Origin: an uncultured Prevotellaceae bacterium
GTDB taxonomy: Bacteria; Bacteroidota; Bacteroidia; Bacteroidales; Bacteroidaceae
Direction of reading: 5' to 3'
Length of the DNA: 64,000 nucleotides
Assembly (NCBI GenBank): GCA_949299545.1
Contig: CASGAM010000013.1
Location: forward strand, 1 to 64,000
A program made the translations under genes and the position numbers. How positions within the stretch are numbered: position 1 is the stretch's first letter; the number at the start of each line of letters is the position of its first letter. The notes beneath the pieces are model-generated. The model did not search any database. It worked only from the letters and a program-made list of their open reading frames with translations, and had not been told where the DNA came from. Positions 47,101 to 57,091 of this stretch are shown here, piece by piece.

Positions 47101-48579
47101 TTATTGAGGACGGCTATAATTGGGGGCTTCACTCGTAATAGTCACATCATGCGGATGGCTTTCCAGAACACCCGCATTCGTTATACGCACAAATTTCGCA
47201 TTGTGAAGCGCATCTATGGTATTGGCACCACAGTAGCCCATACCAGAACGCAAGCCGCCTATAAGTTGGAAAATTACTTCCTGCACAGTGCCTTTATAAG
47301 GTACACGGCCTGCGATTCCTTCCGGAACCAGTTTCTTAACATCTTTCACTGAAGACTGGAAATATCTGTCTTTGGAACCGCACTCCATCGCTTCCAAAGA
47401 GCCCATACCTCTATATGATTTAAACTTTCTTCCATTAAATATAATTGTATCACCCGGAGACTCTTCGGTTCCAGCCACTAATGAACCGATCATCACGGAA
47501 TAGCCTCCGGCAGCCAATGCTTTCACAACATCACCGGAGTAACGCAAGCCACCATCTGCAATCAAAGGTACACCGGTTCCAGACAAAGCGGATGCTACAT
47601 CATAAACAGCTGACAACTGCGGAACGCCAACCCCGGCAACCACGCGGGTCGTACAAATTGAGCCTGGGCCGATTCCTACTTTTATGCCATCCGCACCGGC
47701 ATCAACCAACATTTTAGCGGCCTCGCCGGTTGCTACATTTCCGACTACAATATCTACATTGGGGAAATTGGCTTTTGCTTCTTTCAGTTTCTCAATAACA
47801 TATTTTGAATGGCCATGGGCTGTGTCAATGACAATTGCATCAGCACCGGCATCAACCAATGCCTTCATACGTTCCAGGGTGTCCGCTGTAACACCGACTC
47901 CCGCAGCAACACGCAAACGACCTTTATCATCCTTGCAGGCCATCGGTTTATCTTTAGCCTTGGTAATATCCTTGTAAGTAATCAAGCCAACCAGACGACC
48001 TTCCTTGTCTACCACAGGCAATTTTTCAATTTTGTTTTCCTGCAATATCTTGGCCGCAGCAAACAAATCCGTCTGTTGGTGGATGGTCACAAGATTTTCA
48101 GAGGTCATCACCTCATCAATCAAACGGTTGGGGTTCTGCTCAAAACGCAAATCACGGTTAGTCACGATACCAACCAACTTCTTGTCATCGTCTACGACGG
48201 GTATACCACCGATATGATACTCGTGCATCAAGTCAAGCGCATCTTGTACAGTCTTACCACGTTTGATTGTTACCGGATCATATATCATCCCGTTTTCAGC
48301 ACGTTTCACAATAGCAACCTGACGAGCCTGCTCTTCAATAGACATATTCTTATGAATCACACCTATACCGCCCTCACGCGCGATAGCAATAGCCATCGGT
48401 GCTTCGGTAACAGTATCCATAGCTGCCGTTACAAAAGGAATCTTCAGCTCGATGTTGCGTGAAAACTTGGTTGTCAACTCCACGGTACGTGGTAACACTT
48501 CTGAATAAGCTGGAACTAACAATACATCATCGTAAGTCAGTCCGTCCATTACAATTTTATCTGCAATAAATGATGACAT
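47101..48579 (-). CDS. guaB: IMP dehydrogenase
   Basis: A 492-residue enzyme that oxidises IMP to XMP with NAD, the rate-limiting step to GMP. The TIM barrel opens with [15 protein letters not shown]; two CBS domains are inserted (about 95-205); the catalytic loop is [17 protein letters not shown], with Cys about residue 305; the flap region [10 protein letters not shown] follows. The start is the ATG giving [13 protein letters not shown]; the ATG at 48603 coincides with the -7 promoter box. It heads a unit with two PPIases, an OstA-like protein and mutL. Confidence 0.97.
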   Translation of the reverse strand: MSSFIADKIVMDGLTYDDVLLVPAYSEVLPRTVELTTKFSRNIELKIPFVTAAMDTVTEAPMAIAIAREGGIGVIHKNMSIEEQARQVAIVKRAENGMIYDPVTIKRGKTVQDALDLMHEYHIGGIPVVDDDKKLVGIVTNRDLRFEQNPNRLIDEVMTSENLVTIHQQTDLFAAAKILQENKIEKLPVVDKEGRLVGLITYKDITKAKDKPMACKDDKGRLRVAAGVGVTADTLERMKALVDAGADAIVIDTAHGHSKYVIEKLKEAKANFPNVDIVVGNVATGEAAKMLVDAGADGIKVGIGPGSICTTRVVAGVGVPQLSAVYDVASALSGTGVPLIADGGLRYSGDVVKALAAGGYSVMIGSLVAGTEESPGDTIIFNGRKFKSYRGMGSLEAMECGSKDRYFQSSVKDVKKLVPEGIAGRVPYKGTVQEVIFQLIGGLRSGMGYCGANTIDALHNAKFVRITNAGVLESHPHDVTITSEAPNYSRPQ

Positions 48580-48600
48580 AAACATTAAATTTATTGCATG

Positions 48601-48608
48601 CAAATATA
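48601..48608 (-). promoter_or_regulatory. -7 box for the guaB unit
   Basis: TATATTTG on the minus strand, 21 bases before the ATG at 48579. It excludes the in-frame ATG at 48603. No exact TTG at -33. Confidence 0.6.
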
Positions 48609-48737
48609 CTATTTTTTATTGATATAGCGACTATTTTATTGTTTTTTCAGATAAAAAAGCAGTGTATAATGCCATTCTATCCGGCCTTCCTGAAAGAAGA
48701 TGAATTACTATTACGTACATTACCGAAGATACTACCA

Positions 48738-50924
48738 TTAGTTTGCCATTTCGGAAATAAACTTTATCCTCACAAGACGTATGTCTTCTTCCGTATAATC
48801 CCCCCCCAGCTCGTCAAGTGCCACTTCCAAATCATCCGTTTCTGATTCTTTGAAATACTCGTATATCTCATCAACATGGTCGTCATCCATGACTTCCTCT
48901 ATGAAATAATCAATATTCAGTTTAGTACCTGAATAAACGATCGCTTCCACCTCATCAAGCAACTCACTAAAATCCATTCCTTTAGCTGACGCAATGTCAT
49001 CCAGCGCCACTTTCCGGTCAATACTCTGAATGATATTTACCTTCAATTTCGATTTGTTTGCCACCGTACGTACTCTTAACTCTTCAGGTCTTTCTATTTC
49101 ATTCTCTTCGCAATATTTGTGTATCAACTCACAAAATTTCGTACCATAACGTTTTGCCTTCCCGACCCCTACGCCCGGTATATTCTGCAACTCTTCAAGA
49201 GTTATTGGATATACTGTCGCCATCGCTTCCAACGATGATTCTTGGAAAATCACATAAGGCGGTATATCCAACTGCCGCGACATGTCTTTGCGTAAGTCTT
49301 TCAACATGGCAAAAAGAACAGGGTCCGCGGCATCTGTCGCAGCCAAACCGCTGCGGGTTGCCTGATCTCCGCCTTCGTCATCAAAATTATTATCTTCAGA
49401 AACAAGGAACGACTGTGGTTTTTTCAAAAAACGGACGCCCTGAGCTGTCACTTTCAGAAGCCCATAATTTTCCACCTCCTTTTCCAAAAAACCGGCAATC
49501 AAAGCTTGCCTTATCACAGCATTCCAAAAACGTTCATTGTGATTCTCGCCATTTCCAAACTGTGCCAACTCATCATGTTTGTGAGCCACGACTTCGTCGG
49601 TTGCATTGCCCATAAGAAGATTGATAATGTATTCAGCCTTGAAACCTTCTTTCACGGCTTTTATAAGTTCTATCAACAACTTTAATTCGTCTTTTGCTTC
49701 GACTTTCTGTTTGGGATGTAAACAGTTATCGCAGTTACCGCAATTATCTTGGTCATATGTTTCACCAAAATAATGCAACAGGAACTTCCTACGGCACACA
49801 GAGGTTTCTGCATAAGCGGCAGTTTCACGCAACAGTTGACGACCAATATCCTGCTCTGCAACCGGCTTGCCTTCCATAAACTTTTCCAGTTTCTGCAAGT
49901 CCTTGTTCGTATAAAACGTAATACATAACCCTTCACCGTCATCCCGACCGGCCCGACCGGTCTCTTGATAATAGCCTTCAAGACTTTTGGGAATATCATA
50001 ATGAATCACGAACCTGACATCCGGTTTGTCTATCCCCATACCAAAAGCGATTGTTGCCACAATAACATCAATCCGCTCCATAATAAAATCATCTTGCGTC
50101 TGTGAACGGGAAGCTGAATCCATTCCCGCATGATAAGCCCTAGCATTAATGTCATTGGCTCTCAATATCTCTGCCAACTCCTCAACCTTTTTCCGGCTCA
50201 GACAATAGATGATGCCACTTTTTCCAGGATGCTGCCGTATAAACCTGATAATATCCTTATCCACATCCTGCGTTTTGCTGCGGACTTCATAATAAAGATT
50301 AGGACGATTGAAAGAACTCTTGAACTCGACAGCATCCGGCATGCCAAGGTTCTTTTTAATATCACCCCTCACCTTATCGGTCGCTGTCGCTGTCAGAGCG
50401 ATAAGTGGCGCCGGCCCTATTTCATTGATAATAGGTCTTATTCTACGATATTCCGGTCTGAAATCATGCCCCCACTCAGAAATACAATGTGCCTCGTCCA
50501 CAGCATAAAATGAGATTTTCACCTGACGAAGAAACTCTATGTATTCCTCTTTTGTCAATGATTCAGGAGCCACATAAAGCAACTTTGTTTTTCCGGCAAG
50601 TATGTCACTCTTCACCTGATCTACAGCCGACTTGTTCAAAGAAGAATTGATAAAATGTGCCACCCCATCGTCATCGCAAACCTGACGTATGGCGTCCACT
50701 TGGTTTTTCATCAATGCTATAAGCGGAGATATGACGATGGCCGTCCCCTCCATCAAAAGAGAGGGCAACTGGTAGCACAAGGACTTTCCACCGCCGGTAG
50801 GCATAAGCACAAACGTATCCTTTCCCGACAGGACATTTCTTATAATGGCCTCTTGATCACCCTTAAACGAATCAAAGCCAAAAAAGTGCTTTAAAGGTTC
50901 CGTCAAATTCAGCTCAGCATTCAT
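48738..50924 (-). CDS. recQ: ATP-dependent DNA helicase RecQ
   Basis: A 728-residue RecQ that unwinds DNA 3' to 5' in repair. Walker A is MPTGGGKS (about residue 41) and the DEAH-type motif is VDEAHCISEWGHDFR. The RecQ zinc site is CRRKFLLHYFGE with CGNCDNCLHPK (about 375-400), followed by a winged helix. The HRDC domain is visible near residue 530-610 (VIFQESSLEAMATVYP, then GVGVGKAKRYG). A further C-terminal acidic tail of about 100 residues ends the protein. An inverted-repeat pair surrounds its promoter. Confidence 0.96.
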   Translation of the reverse strand: MNAELNLTEPLKHFFGFDSFKGDQEAIIRNVLSGKDTFVLMPTGGGKSLCYQLPSLLMEGTAIVISPLIALMKNQVDAIRQVCDDDGVAHFINSSLNKSAVDQVKSDILAGKTKLLYVAPESLTKEEYIEFLRQVKISFYAVDEAHCISEWGHDFRPEYRRIRPIINEIGPAPLIALTATATDKVRGDIKKNLGMPDAVEFKSSFNRPNLYYEVRSKTQDVDKDIIRFIRQHPGKSGIIYCLSRKKVEELAEILRANDINARAYHAGMDSASRSQTQDDFIMERIDVIVATIAFGMGIDKPDVRFVIHYDIPKSLEGYYQETGRAGRDDGEGLCITFYTNKDLQKLEKFMEGKPVAEQDIGRQLLRETAAYAETSVCRRKFLLHYFGETYDQDNCGNCDNCLHPKQKVEAKDELKLLIELIKAVKEGFKAEYIINLLMGNATDEVVAHKHDELAQFGNGENHNERFWNAVIRQALIAGFLEKEVENYGLLKVTAQGVRFLKKPQSFLVSEDNNFDDEGGDQATRSGLAATDAADPVLFAMLKDLRKDMSRQLDIPPYVIFQESSLEAMATVYPITLEELQNIPGVGVGKAKRYGTKFCELIHKYCEENEIERPEELRVRTVANKSKLKVNIIQSIDRKVALDDIASAKGMDFSELLDEVEAIVYSGTKLNIDYFIEEVMDDDHVDEIYEYFKESETDDLEVALDELGGDYTEEDIRLVRIKFISEMAN

Positions 50925-50935
50925 AAAAAAAATGG

Positions 50936-51017
50936 TTTCTCAATAATTTGCAAACGAAGATATTGGTTTTTAACAAAGTTATAAACAAATATTGCATATT
51001 TGCAAATTATTGGGAAA
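50936..51017. promoter_or_regulatory. inverted-repeat boxes around the recQ promoter
   Basis: Two 19-base arms (50936-50954 and 50999-51017) match 18 of 19 bases as an inverted repeat with 44 bases between. Each contains TTTGCAAA and CAATAATTTG. The recQ promoter, TTTG with 21-base spacer then TAACTTTG (50974-50981), lies between them, with the distal arm covering the -33 element. Likely an operator. Confidence 0.6.
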
Positions 51018-51049
51018 CTATTTTACGTTCCCAACTAAAAAATATCAAA

Positions 51050-52285
51050 TCAAGAAATCTTAACGCCGGAAATATTTGCCTTCTCTAACTGTTTCTTGGC
51101 ATAATCAAGCGTCACTTTAAAACTCTTGACTTTTTTTGAAGGGATCTCATACATAGCATCCATCATGATGGCTTCCATAATAGAGCGCAAGCCTCGCGCA
51201 CCCAACTTATATTCCACAGCCTTATCTACCATGTATTCTAATGCTGCCTCATCAAATGTCAATTTGATGCCATCCATCTCAAACAACTTAACCTGCTGTT
51301 TGACTATGGAATTTTTTGGTTCTGTGAGGATACTACGCAACGCGTTGCGATCCAAAGGATTCAGATAAGTAAGTACCGGAAGGCGACCTATTATCTCAGG
51401 AATGAGCCCAAACGACTTTAAATCCTGTGGCAGGATATATTTCATCAAATTGTTTTTATCTATCTGCTGCACATTCTGTACGGAATTATAACCCACAACA
51501 TGTGTATTCATTCGCTGGGCTATTTTCTGCTCTATGCCATCGAAGGCTCCGCCACAAATAAAAAGGATATTACGCGTATCAACATGTATGTAATCCTGAT
51601 CGGGATGCTTTCTCCCTCCCTTCGGCGGAACATTTACCATGGAACCCTCCAACAGTTTCAGGAGCCCCTGTTGTACACCTTCACCACTGACATCTCTCGT
51701 GATGGACGGATTATCGCTTTTACGCGCAATTTTGTCTATCTCATCTATAAAGACAATTCCTTTTTGAGCGGCCTCTACATCATAATCAGCAACCTGCAGA
51801 AGGCGTGACAGAATGCTTTCCACATCCTCACCCACATAACCGGCTTCTGTAAAAACAGTAGCATCGACAATCGTAAAAGGCACATGCAACAATTTGGCAA
51901 TGGTACGTGCCAGCAAAGTTTTTCCGGTTCCCGTGCTACCGACCATGATGATGTTTGACTTTTCTATTTCAACGCCATCATCTGTTGCCTGCTGGGCAAG
52001 ACGCTTATAATGGTTATAGACAGATACCGACAAATACCGTTTTGCATCATCCTGACCAATAACATATTGATCAAGATATGCTTTTATGTCTTTCGGTTTT
52101 GGTAAGTCCGAAAGATTAAAATCAAACTTGCCATCACCATTAGATTTGGATGCCTGCATCGTTTCATGTACAATCTGGTATGCCTGTTCCGCACAGTCGT
52201 TGCAGATATAGCCATTCAAACCGGTTATCAACATCTGAACATCGTGTTCGCCCCTACCACAAAAAGAACATGCTTTCTTCATCAT
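51050..52285 (-). CDS. clpX: ClpXP protease ATPase subunit ClpX
   Basis: A 411-residue AAA+ unfoldase that feeds substrates to ClpP. The N-terminal zinc-binding domain has CSFCGRG and CNDC (residues 6-34). Walker A is GSTGTGKT (about 118), Walker [10 protein letters not shown] (about 180), and the sensor-2 region [11 protein letters not shown] is near residue 375. Its start overlaps the clpP stop by four bases; a second ATG one codon in is equally possible. The order clpP-clpX after tig is the classic trigger factor cluster. Confidence 0.97.
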   Translation of the reverse strand: MMKKACSFCGRGEHDVQMLITGLNGYICNDCAEQAYQIVHETMQASKSNGDGKFDFNLSDLPKPKDIKAYLDQYVIGQDDAKRYLSVSVYNHYKRLAQQATDDGVEIEKSNIIMVGSTGTGKTLLARTIAKLLHVPFTIVDATVFTEAGYVGEDVESILSRLLQVADYDVEAAQKGIVFIDEIDKIARKSDNPSITRDVSGEGVQQGLLKLLEGSMVNVPPKGGRKHPDQDYIHVDTRNILFICGGAFDGIEQKIAQRMNTHVVGYNSVQNVQQIDKNNLMKYILPQDLKSFGLIPEIIGRLPVLTYLNPLDRNALRSILTEPKNSIVKQQVKLFEMDGIKLTFDEAALEYMVDKAVEYKLGARGLRSIMEAIMMDAMYEIPSKKVKSFKVTLDYAKKQLEKANISGVKIS

Positions 52286-52947
52286 TTGCTACGGGTTAAT
52301 ACGTTGTCAATCATGCCATATTCTTTTGCCTCCTGGGCTGTCATCCAATAATCACGATCTGAATCTGCCCATACCTTGTCAAAATCGGTATGTGAACGTT
52401 CTGCGATAATCGTATAAAGTTCTTTCTTCAGTTTTTGAATTTCACGTGCAGTAATCTCAATATCCGATGCCTGTCCCTGTGCGCCACCCATTGGCTGGTG
52501 AATCATCACACGGCTATGCGTCAATGCAGAGCGTTTACCTTCCGCACCGGCCACTAACAACACCGCAGCCATAGAAGCGGCCATACCCGTACAGATTGTC
52601 GCCACATCACTACTGATGAACTGCATCGTGTCATAAATTCCGAGACCGGCATATACAGAACCGCCCGGTGAGTTAATGTAAATGGATATATCTTTACCGG
52701 GATCTACCGAGTCAAGATACAAAAGCTGAGCCTGCAACGTATTGGCCGTATAATCATCTATCTGTGTACCAAGAAATATAATACGATCCATCATCAAACG
52801 TGAAAAGACGTCCATCTGAGTAACATTCAGTTTTCGTTCTTCCAGAATATATGGATTGACATATTGCCCCTGCATACTGATAACATCATCAAGAACCTGC
52901 CCGTTCATGCCGAGATGCCCAACTGCAAACTTCCTAAAATCATTCAT
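52282..52947 (-). CDS. clpP: ClpP protease subunit
   Basis: A 221-residue serine peptidase forming the ClpXP barrel. The catalytic Ser is in [11 protein letters not shown], the His in [11 protein letters not shown], and the Asp follows in [17 protein letters not shown]. The N-terminal extension of about 30 residues before the core is slightly longer than in E. coli. It overlaps clpX by four bases; 116 bases separate it from tig, with a weak promoter candidate (TGATTTTG) there. Confidence 0.97.
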   Translation of the reverse strand: MNDFRKFAVGHLGMNGQVLDDVISMQGQYVNPYILEERKLNVTQMDVFSRLMMDRIIFLGTQIDDYTANTLQAQLLYLDSVDPGKDISIYINSPGGSVYAGLGIYDTMQFISSDVATICTGMAASMAAVLLVAGAEGKRSALTHSRVMIHQPMGGAQGQASDIEITAREIQKLKKELYTIIAERSHTDFDKVWADSDRDYWMTAQEAKEYGMIDNVLTRSK

Positions 52948-53063
52948 ATCTTTCTAAAAAAAGAAAGGAAAACTCCGGTCTCTTTCCCGTTAAAGCAAAA
53001 TCAGCACGGAAACAAGTCCGGAAATTTCCTTCCTGTCTACTTTTGTTATTATTTTCTCTTAAA

Positions 53064-54419
53064 TTAAGCGAACATTTTATTAAAGTCTTCCACGCTGACT
53101 TGCTTGTTATCCAGTTTCACCACTGACTTGACAGCTTTTGCTATCTTTTCATCAACACAACGATAAATCAGTGAGTCTACCTGACCTTTTTTCTGAAGCA
53201 TTTCATTAGCATAATTTTCAAGAAGCTGCTCCGGAACGTTTATCATGCCATATTGAGCGAACTGAATCTTTGTTATGTTCTTTGCCATCTCTTTAAGATC
53301 TTCCTGCTCAACCTTCACATCAAACATTTTCGCCAACTTCTCTTTTATCAGATGCCATGTAAGTTCTTCAAGACTCTTCTCAAAATTATCCTCAACAAAC
53401 TTTTCATCTTTATCTTTGTTAGTCAAACGCATATAACGTTTCAAGATAGCTTCAGAATAATCCAACTTACCTACTTTCGCCATAAGGTAAGTCTTCAAAT
53501 CCAGAATAAATTTATAATCGCTGTCTGCCGTAAACTGTTCTGACAATACAGAAGCTATTTTGCTTCGGAATTCCTCTTCAGTACTAACTACACCTTTTCC
53601 AAACACCTGGTCGAACAGTTCCTGATTTATTTCAGCCGCTTTAAAACGGGTAATCTCCTGAACTTGGAAACTGAAATCGGCTGTCATAGAAGGAACTTCC
53701 GACTTGGAAATCTTTAACAATGCTGAGATCTCAACGTCGCGACCCTCATAAGCCTTAGATGGATTAAACACTAATACGTCATTCACCTTGCAGCCGTTGA
53801 AAATGGTTTTCTGTTCATCGTTTTTAAAATACTCGGGTAATAGCACCGCATTTTCAACCTGAATACCACCTTCTTTAGTATTTCCGGTCTCATCAAGCTC
53901 TGCCAGCAAGCCTTTCAACATATCTTTTTCTTCGTAGCTGTCGACCTTGTCATAACCACCGGCACGTTGAGTGTACATTTTAACCTGGTCATCAACCATC
54001 TTGTCATCAACAGTGATATTGTAATAATCCACTGTGTCGTCACCATTAACCGTCACATCAAACTCGGGAGCCAACGCCAAATCGAACACGAACTCAAAAC
54101 TATCCATTGTGCCGAAATCTATATCCTGTTGGCGGGTTTCATTGGGAAGAGGTTCACCCAATACGTTCAGGTTATTTTCTTTGATATAGGCATATAATTT
54201 CTCTCCAAGCAACTTATTAACCTCTTCAGCCGTTATCTCTTTGCCAAAACGTTTCTTCAAGAGGCTCAACGGTGCCAGTCCGGGACGGAATCCCGGTATG
54301 CTTGCTTTCTTGCGATAATCTTTCAGAGACTTTTCAACCTTGTCGGCATAATCTGCCTTTTCCATCTTAATGGTCAGCACTGCGCTGACCTTGTCAATGT
54401 TTTCTAATGAAATATTCAT
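53064..54419 (-). CDS. tig: trigger factor
   Basis: A 451-residue ribosome-associated chaperone. The N-terminal ribosome-binding domain contains the signature FRPGLAPLSLLKKRFG (GFRxG-type, about residues 41-57). The PPIase-like domain (about 150-240) is degenerate, as in other Bacteroidetes trigger factors, and the C-terminal helical arms end in ITKIQFAQYGMINVPE. Length is normal. A consensus promoter lies upstream and clpP-clpX follow on the same strand. Confidence 0.93.
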   Translation of the reverse strand: MNISLENIDKVSAVLTIKMEKADYADKVEKSLKDYRKKASIPGFRPGLAPLSLLKKRFGKEITAEEVNKLLGEKLYAYIKENNLNVLGEPLPNETRQQDIDFGTMDSFEFVFDLALAPEFDVTVNGDDTVDYYNITVDDKMVDDQVKMYTQRAGGYDKVDSYEEKDMLKGLLAELDETGNTKEGGIQVENAVLLPEYFKNDEQKTIFNGCKVNDVLVFNPSKAYEGRDVEISALLKISKSEVPSMTADFSFQVQEITRFKAAEINQELFDQVFGKGVVSTEEEFRSKIASVLSEQFTADSDYKFILDLKTYLMAKVGKLDYSEAILKRYMRLTNKDKDEKFVEDNFEKSLEELTWHLIKEKLAKMFDVKVEQEDLKEMAKNITKIQFAQYGMINVPEQLLENYANEMLQKKGQVDSLIYRCVDEKIAKAVKSVVKLDNKQVSVEDFNKMFA

Positions 54420-54472
54420 TTTGAAATACGATTTATGATATATATTAATATTTATTCTTCGGAATGAGTGTG

Positions 54473-54503
54473 CAAAAATAACGCTTATATTTCAATTTAT
54501 CAA
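54473..54503 (-). promoter_or_regulatory. promoter of tig
   Basis: TTG (54501-54503), 20-base spacer and TATTTTTG (54473-54480) on the minus strand, 53 bases before the ATG. A full consensus match. Confidence 0.78.
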
Positions 54504-54528
54504 AAATGCAATCAAAAAAACACCGTTT

Positions 54529-55338
54529 TTAATGTTCTTGCATGGTCTTTTCCTCGTCTATCTTCTGGAAATCTTTCAATCTGAGAACGAAACTATTTGT
54601 CAGGTACTTCTCTCTCACGACAGCATTCTCGGAAAGCTCCTTCGGAGAACCTTGGAATAAGATCTGCCCCTCAAACAGCAAGTAGGCACGATCAGTAATA
54701 CACAGCGTTTCTTCCACATTATGGTCGGTTATCAATACACCGATGTTCCTTTTCTTTAATTTCCAAACAATATACTGAATGTCTTCCACGGCGATAGGAT
54801 CTACTCCGGCAAAAGGTTCATCCAACATAATAAACTTAGGATCAATGGCCAGGCAGCGCGCAATTTCCGTGCGGCGACGTTCACCACCCGACAGCTGGTC
54901 ACCCATATTCTTCCGCACTTTTTGCAAACGGAATTCCGCCAACAAGCTCTCCAATTTCTCCTTTTGATAGTCTTTAGGCTTACCCGTCATCTCCAACACC
55001 GAGGCAATGTTATCTTCCACACTCATCTTACGGAATACAGACGCCTCCTGAGCCAAATAACCGATGCCGTTACGCGCCCGTTTGTAAACAGGATATTTCG
55101 TTATTTCCAAATCACCTAAAAAAATGCGGCCGGCATTAGGAACGACCAATCCGGTTGTCATATAAAACGAGGTCGTTTTCCCAGCACCATTCGGCCCCAA
55201 CAAACCAACAATCTCACCTTGGCGCACATCGAACGAGACATTGTTTACCACTGTGCGCTTGCCGTATGTCTTGACTAACCCTTCCGTACGCAGCACCAGC
55301 GAATTTTCCTGAGGATTATGAGAAGTGTCTTCTGCCAT
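54529..55338 (-). CDS. lptB: LPS export ABC transporter ATPase LptB
   Basis: A 269-residue ABC ATPase that drives lipopolysaccharide extraction by LptFG. Walker A GPNGAGKTT (about 46), Q-loop LAQEASVFRKMSVEDN, signature LSGGERRRTEIAR and Walker B FIMLDEPFAGVDP are all present, followed by the LptB-type LITDHNVEETL. The start is the ATG at 55338 behind the -7 box; the in-frame ATG at 55407 lies upstream of the promoter. The C-terminal tail ends KTMQEH. lptC lies 43 kb away. Confidence 0.95.
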   Translation of the reverse strand: MAEDTSHNPQENSLVLRTEGLVKTYGKRTVVNNVSFDVRQGEIVGLLGPNGAGKTTSFYMTTGLVVPNAGRIFLGDLEITKYPVYKRARNGIGYLAQEASVFRKMSVEDNIASVLEMTGKPKDYQKEKLESLLAEFRLQKVRKNMGDQLSGGERRRTEIARCLAIDPKFIMLDEPFAGVDPIAVEDIQYIVWKLKKRNIGVLITDHNVEETLCITDRAYLLFEGQILFQGSPKELSENAVVREKYLTNSFVLRLKDFQKIDEEKTMQEH

Positions 55339-55359
55339 ATTTCCAATCAATTTTGAATG

Positions 55360-55367
55360 CAAAATTA
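55360..55367 (-). promoter_or_regulatory. -7 box for lptB
   Basis: TAATTTTG on the minus strand, 21 bases before the ATG at 55338. It rules out the upstream in-frame ATG. Confidence 0.55.
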
Positions 55368-55420
55368 AGAAAATTGTATTTAAAAAACAGAAGAACGCTA
55401 AAAACAAGTCCTACTCTTTG

Positions 55421-55450
55421 TTGATTTTTATCGGAAATTCAGTATTTTTG
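55421..55450 (+). promoter_or_regulatory. promoter of mlaE-mlaF
   Basis: TTG (55421-55423), 19-base spacer and TATTTTTG (55443-55450). It lies one base before an in-frame ATG at 55452, so the start must be the ATG at 55461, giving a nearly leaderless transcript. Confidence 0.7.
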
Positions 55451-55460
55451 TATGAAAATA

Positions 55461-56219
55461 ATGGATAAATCAATGTTGTTCCAAAAAAGCATAACCACAT
55501 TTGGCAATTATCTCATTCTGATGGGGCGCACTTTCTCACGGCCAGAACGGTTCAGAATGTTTTTCAAACAATACCTCAAAGAACTTAGCCAATTAGGCGT
55601 GGATTCCATCGGCATCGTCTTATTGATTTCATTTTTCATCGGCGCCGTTATCTGCATTCAAATCAAGCTGAACATCCAAAGCCCGTGGATGCCGCGTTTT
55701 GTCACAGGTTATACCACGAGAGAAATCATGTTGCTCGAATTCTCATCGGCCATCATGTGTCTCATTCTGGCAGGAAAAGTCGGTTCTAACATAGCATCAG
55801 AAATCGGAACAATGAGAGTTACACAACAAATTGACGCATTAGAAATCATGGGTGTCAACTCTGCCAGTTTCCTGATACTGCCCAAAATCATAGGCATGAT
55901 CACAATGATGCCATTTTTGGTGTGCTTCAGCATTGTCGCCGGATTTGCCGGTGCATATACGACATCTATTGTCGGCAACGTCATCACCATTGAAGACCTG
56001 ACACTTGGCCTGCAACATGAATTCAACGAATGGTACGTATGGATGGGCTTCATCAAATCCATCTTCTTTGCCTTTATCATCACAAGCGTATCGGCCTTTT
56101 ACGGTTATACAGTGGAAGGCGGTTCCGTAGAAGTCGGGAAAGCCAGCACCGACTCTGTCGTGAGTAGCAGCGTGCTGATTCTCTTCGCTGACGTGCTATT
56201 GACTCAAATCCTATCTTAA
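55461..56219 (+). CDS. mlaE: lipid-transport ABC permease MlaE
   Basis: A 252-residue MlaE permease with five or six membrane helices, which together with MlaF moves phospholipid between inner membrane and a periplasmic MCE protein. Family motifs include ELSQLGVDSIGIVLLISFFI, GKVGSNIASEIGTMRVTQQI (contacting the ATPase) and SFYGYTVEGGSVEVGKASTD near the end. The ATG at 55461 is preferred over 55452 because of the promoter. The stop is directly followed by the mlaF ATG. No MCE-domain gene is next to it here. Confidence 0.92.
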   Translation: MDKSMLFQKSITTFGNYLILMGRTFSRPERFRMFFKQYLKELSQLGVDSIGIVLLISFFIGAVICIQIKLNIQSPWMPRFVTGYTTREIMLLEFSSAIMCLILAGKVGSNIASEIGTMRVTQQIDALEIMGVNSASFLILPKIIGMITMMPFLVCFSIVAGFAGAYTTSIVGNVITIEDLTLGLQHEFNEWYVWMGFIKSIFFAFIITSVSAFYGYTVEGGSVEVGKASTDSVVSSSVLILFADVLLTQILS

Positions 56220-56975
56220 ATGATCGAAGTAAAATCACTCTGCAAGTCTTTTGAAGACAAAGAAATATTGAAAGATATAAACTGCGTGTTTGAGAACGGT
56301 AAAACCAACCTGATTATCGGCCAAAGCGGTTCAGGAAAAACAGTTCTCATGAAATGTATTGTCGGACTTTTCAGACCGACAAGCGGCGAGGTACTTTACG
56401 ATTCAAGAGACCTTGTAACCATGAACAAGCAAGAGTGGATACTGCTACGCCGGGAAATGGGAATGTTGTTTCAGAGCGCCGCCCTTTTCGATTCGATGAC
56501 AGTTCTTGAGAACGTTATGTTTCCACTTGACATGTTCTCAAAAGACTCGTACAAAGACCGTGTGAAAAGGGCTCAATTCTGTCTGGAACGCGTCAACCTG
56601 TTAGAAGCACAAAACAAGTTGCCCGACGAAATCAGTGGCGGCATGCAGAAACGTGCGGCCATTGCAAGAGCAATAGCCCTCAAACCCAAATACTTGTTTT
56701 GTGATGAGCCGAACTCCGGCCTCGACCCCAAAACATCCTTGGTCATTGACGAACTGATTCATGACATCACAAAAGAATTCAACATGACCACCATCATCAA
56801 CACGCATGACATGAATTCCGTAATGGGTATTGGTGACAATATTCTCTTCATTTATGAAGGGAGGAAAGAATGGCAGGGAAATAAAAGCCAGATAATGGAT
56901 TCGACGAACGAAAGGCTAAACAGCTTCATATTCGCATCCGACCTCTTCAGAAAAGTCAAAGAAGCTAACCATTAA
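56220..56975 (+). CDS. mlaF: lipid-transport ABC ATPase MlaF
   Basis: A 251-residue ABC ATPase pairing with MlaE. Walker A GQSGSGKT (about 36), signature SGGMQKRAAIAR, and Walker B YLFCDEPNSGLDP are intact; the D-loop and the IINTHDMNSVMGIGD switch follow. The Asn-Ser-Gly in DEPNSGLDP is typical of the MlaF/Ttg2A group. It starts at the base after the mlaE stop. The convergent neighbour and a large palindrome follow; no MlaD, MlaB or MlaC gene is present. Confidence 0.94.
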   Translation: MIEVKSLCKSFEDKEILKDINCVFENGKTNLIIGQSGSGKTVLMKCIVGLFRPTSGEVLYDSRDLVTMNKQEWILLRREMGMLFQSAALFDSMTVLENVMFPLDMFSKDSYKDRVKRAQFCLERVNLLEAQNKLPDEISGGMQKRAAIARAIALKPKYLFCDEPNSGLDPKTSLVIDELIHDITKEFNMTTIINTHDMNSVMGIGDNILFIYEGRKEWQGNKSQIMDSTNERLNSFIFASDLFRKVKEANH

Positions 56976-57047
56976 CACGGAAACAACAAAGAGTATAGCA
57001 AGCCCAAAAGCAACAAAGGCAACCTTCACATAAGGCTCTTTTGTCAT
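56916..57047 (-). CDS. candidate 43-aa membrane peptide
   Basis: An ORF of 43 residues: a short basic start (MTKEPYVKV), one hydrophobic helix (AFVAFGLAILFVVSVLMVSF) and an acidic tail. The first 24 codons lie in the intergenic gap; the rest are antisense to the mlaF end. No clear promoter and no purine-rich site. The single-span shape is attractive, but AT-rich DNA yields such shapes by chance. Confidence 0.22.
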   Translation of the reverse strand: MTKEPYVKVAFVAFGLAILFVVSVLMVSFFDFSEEVGCEYEAV

Positions 57048-57091
57048 CCTCAAAGACTATTTTCATACCTGAAAAGCCGCTCGCCGACAAT

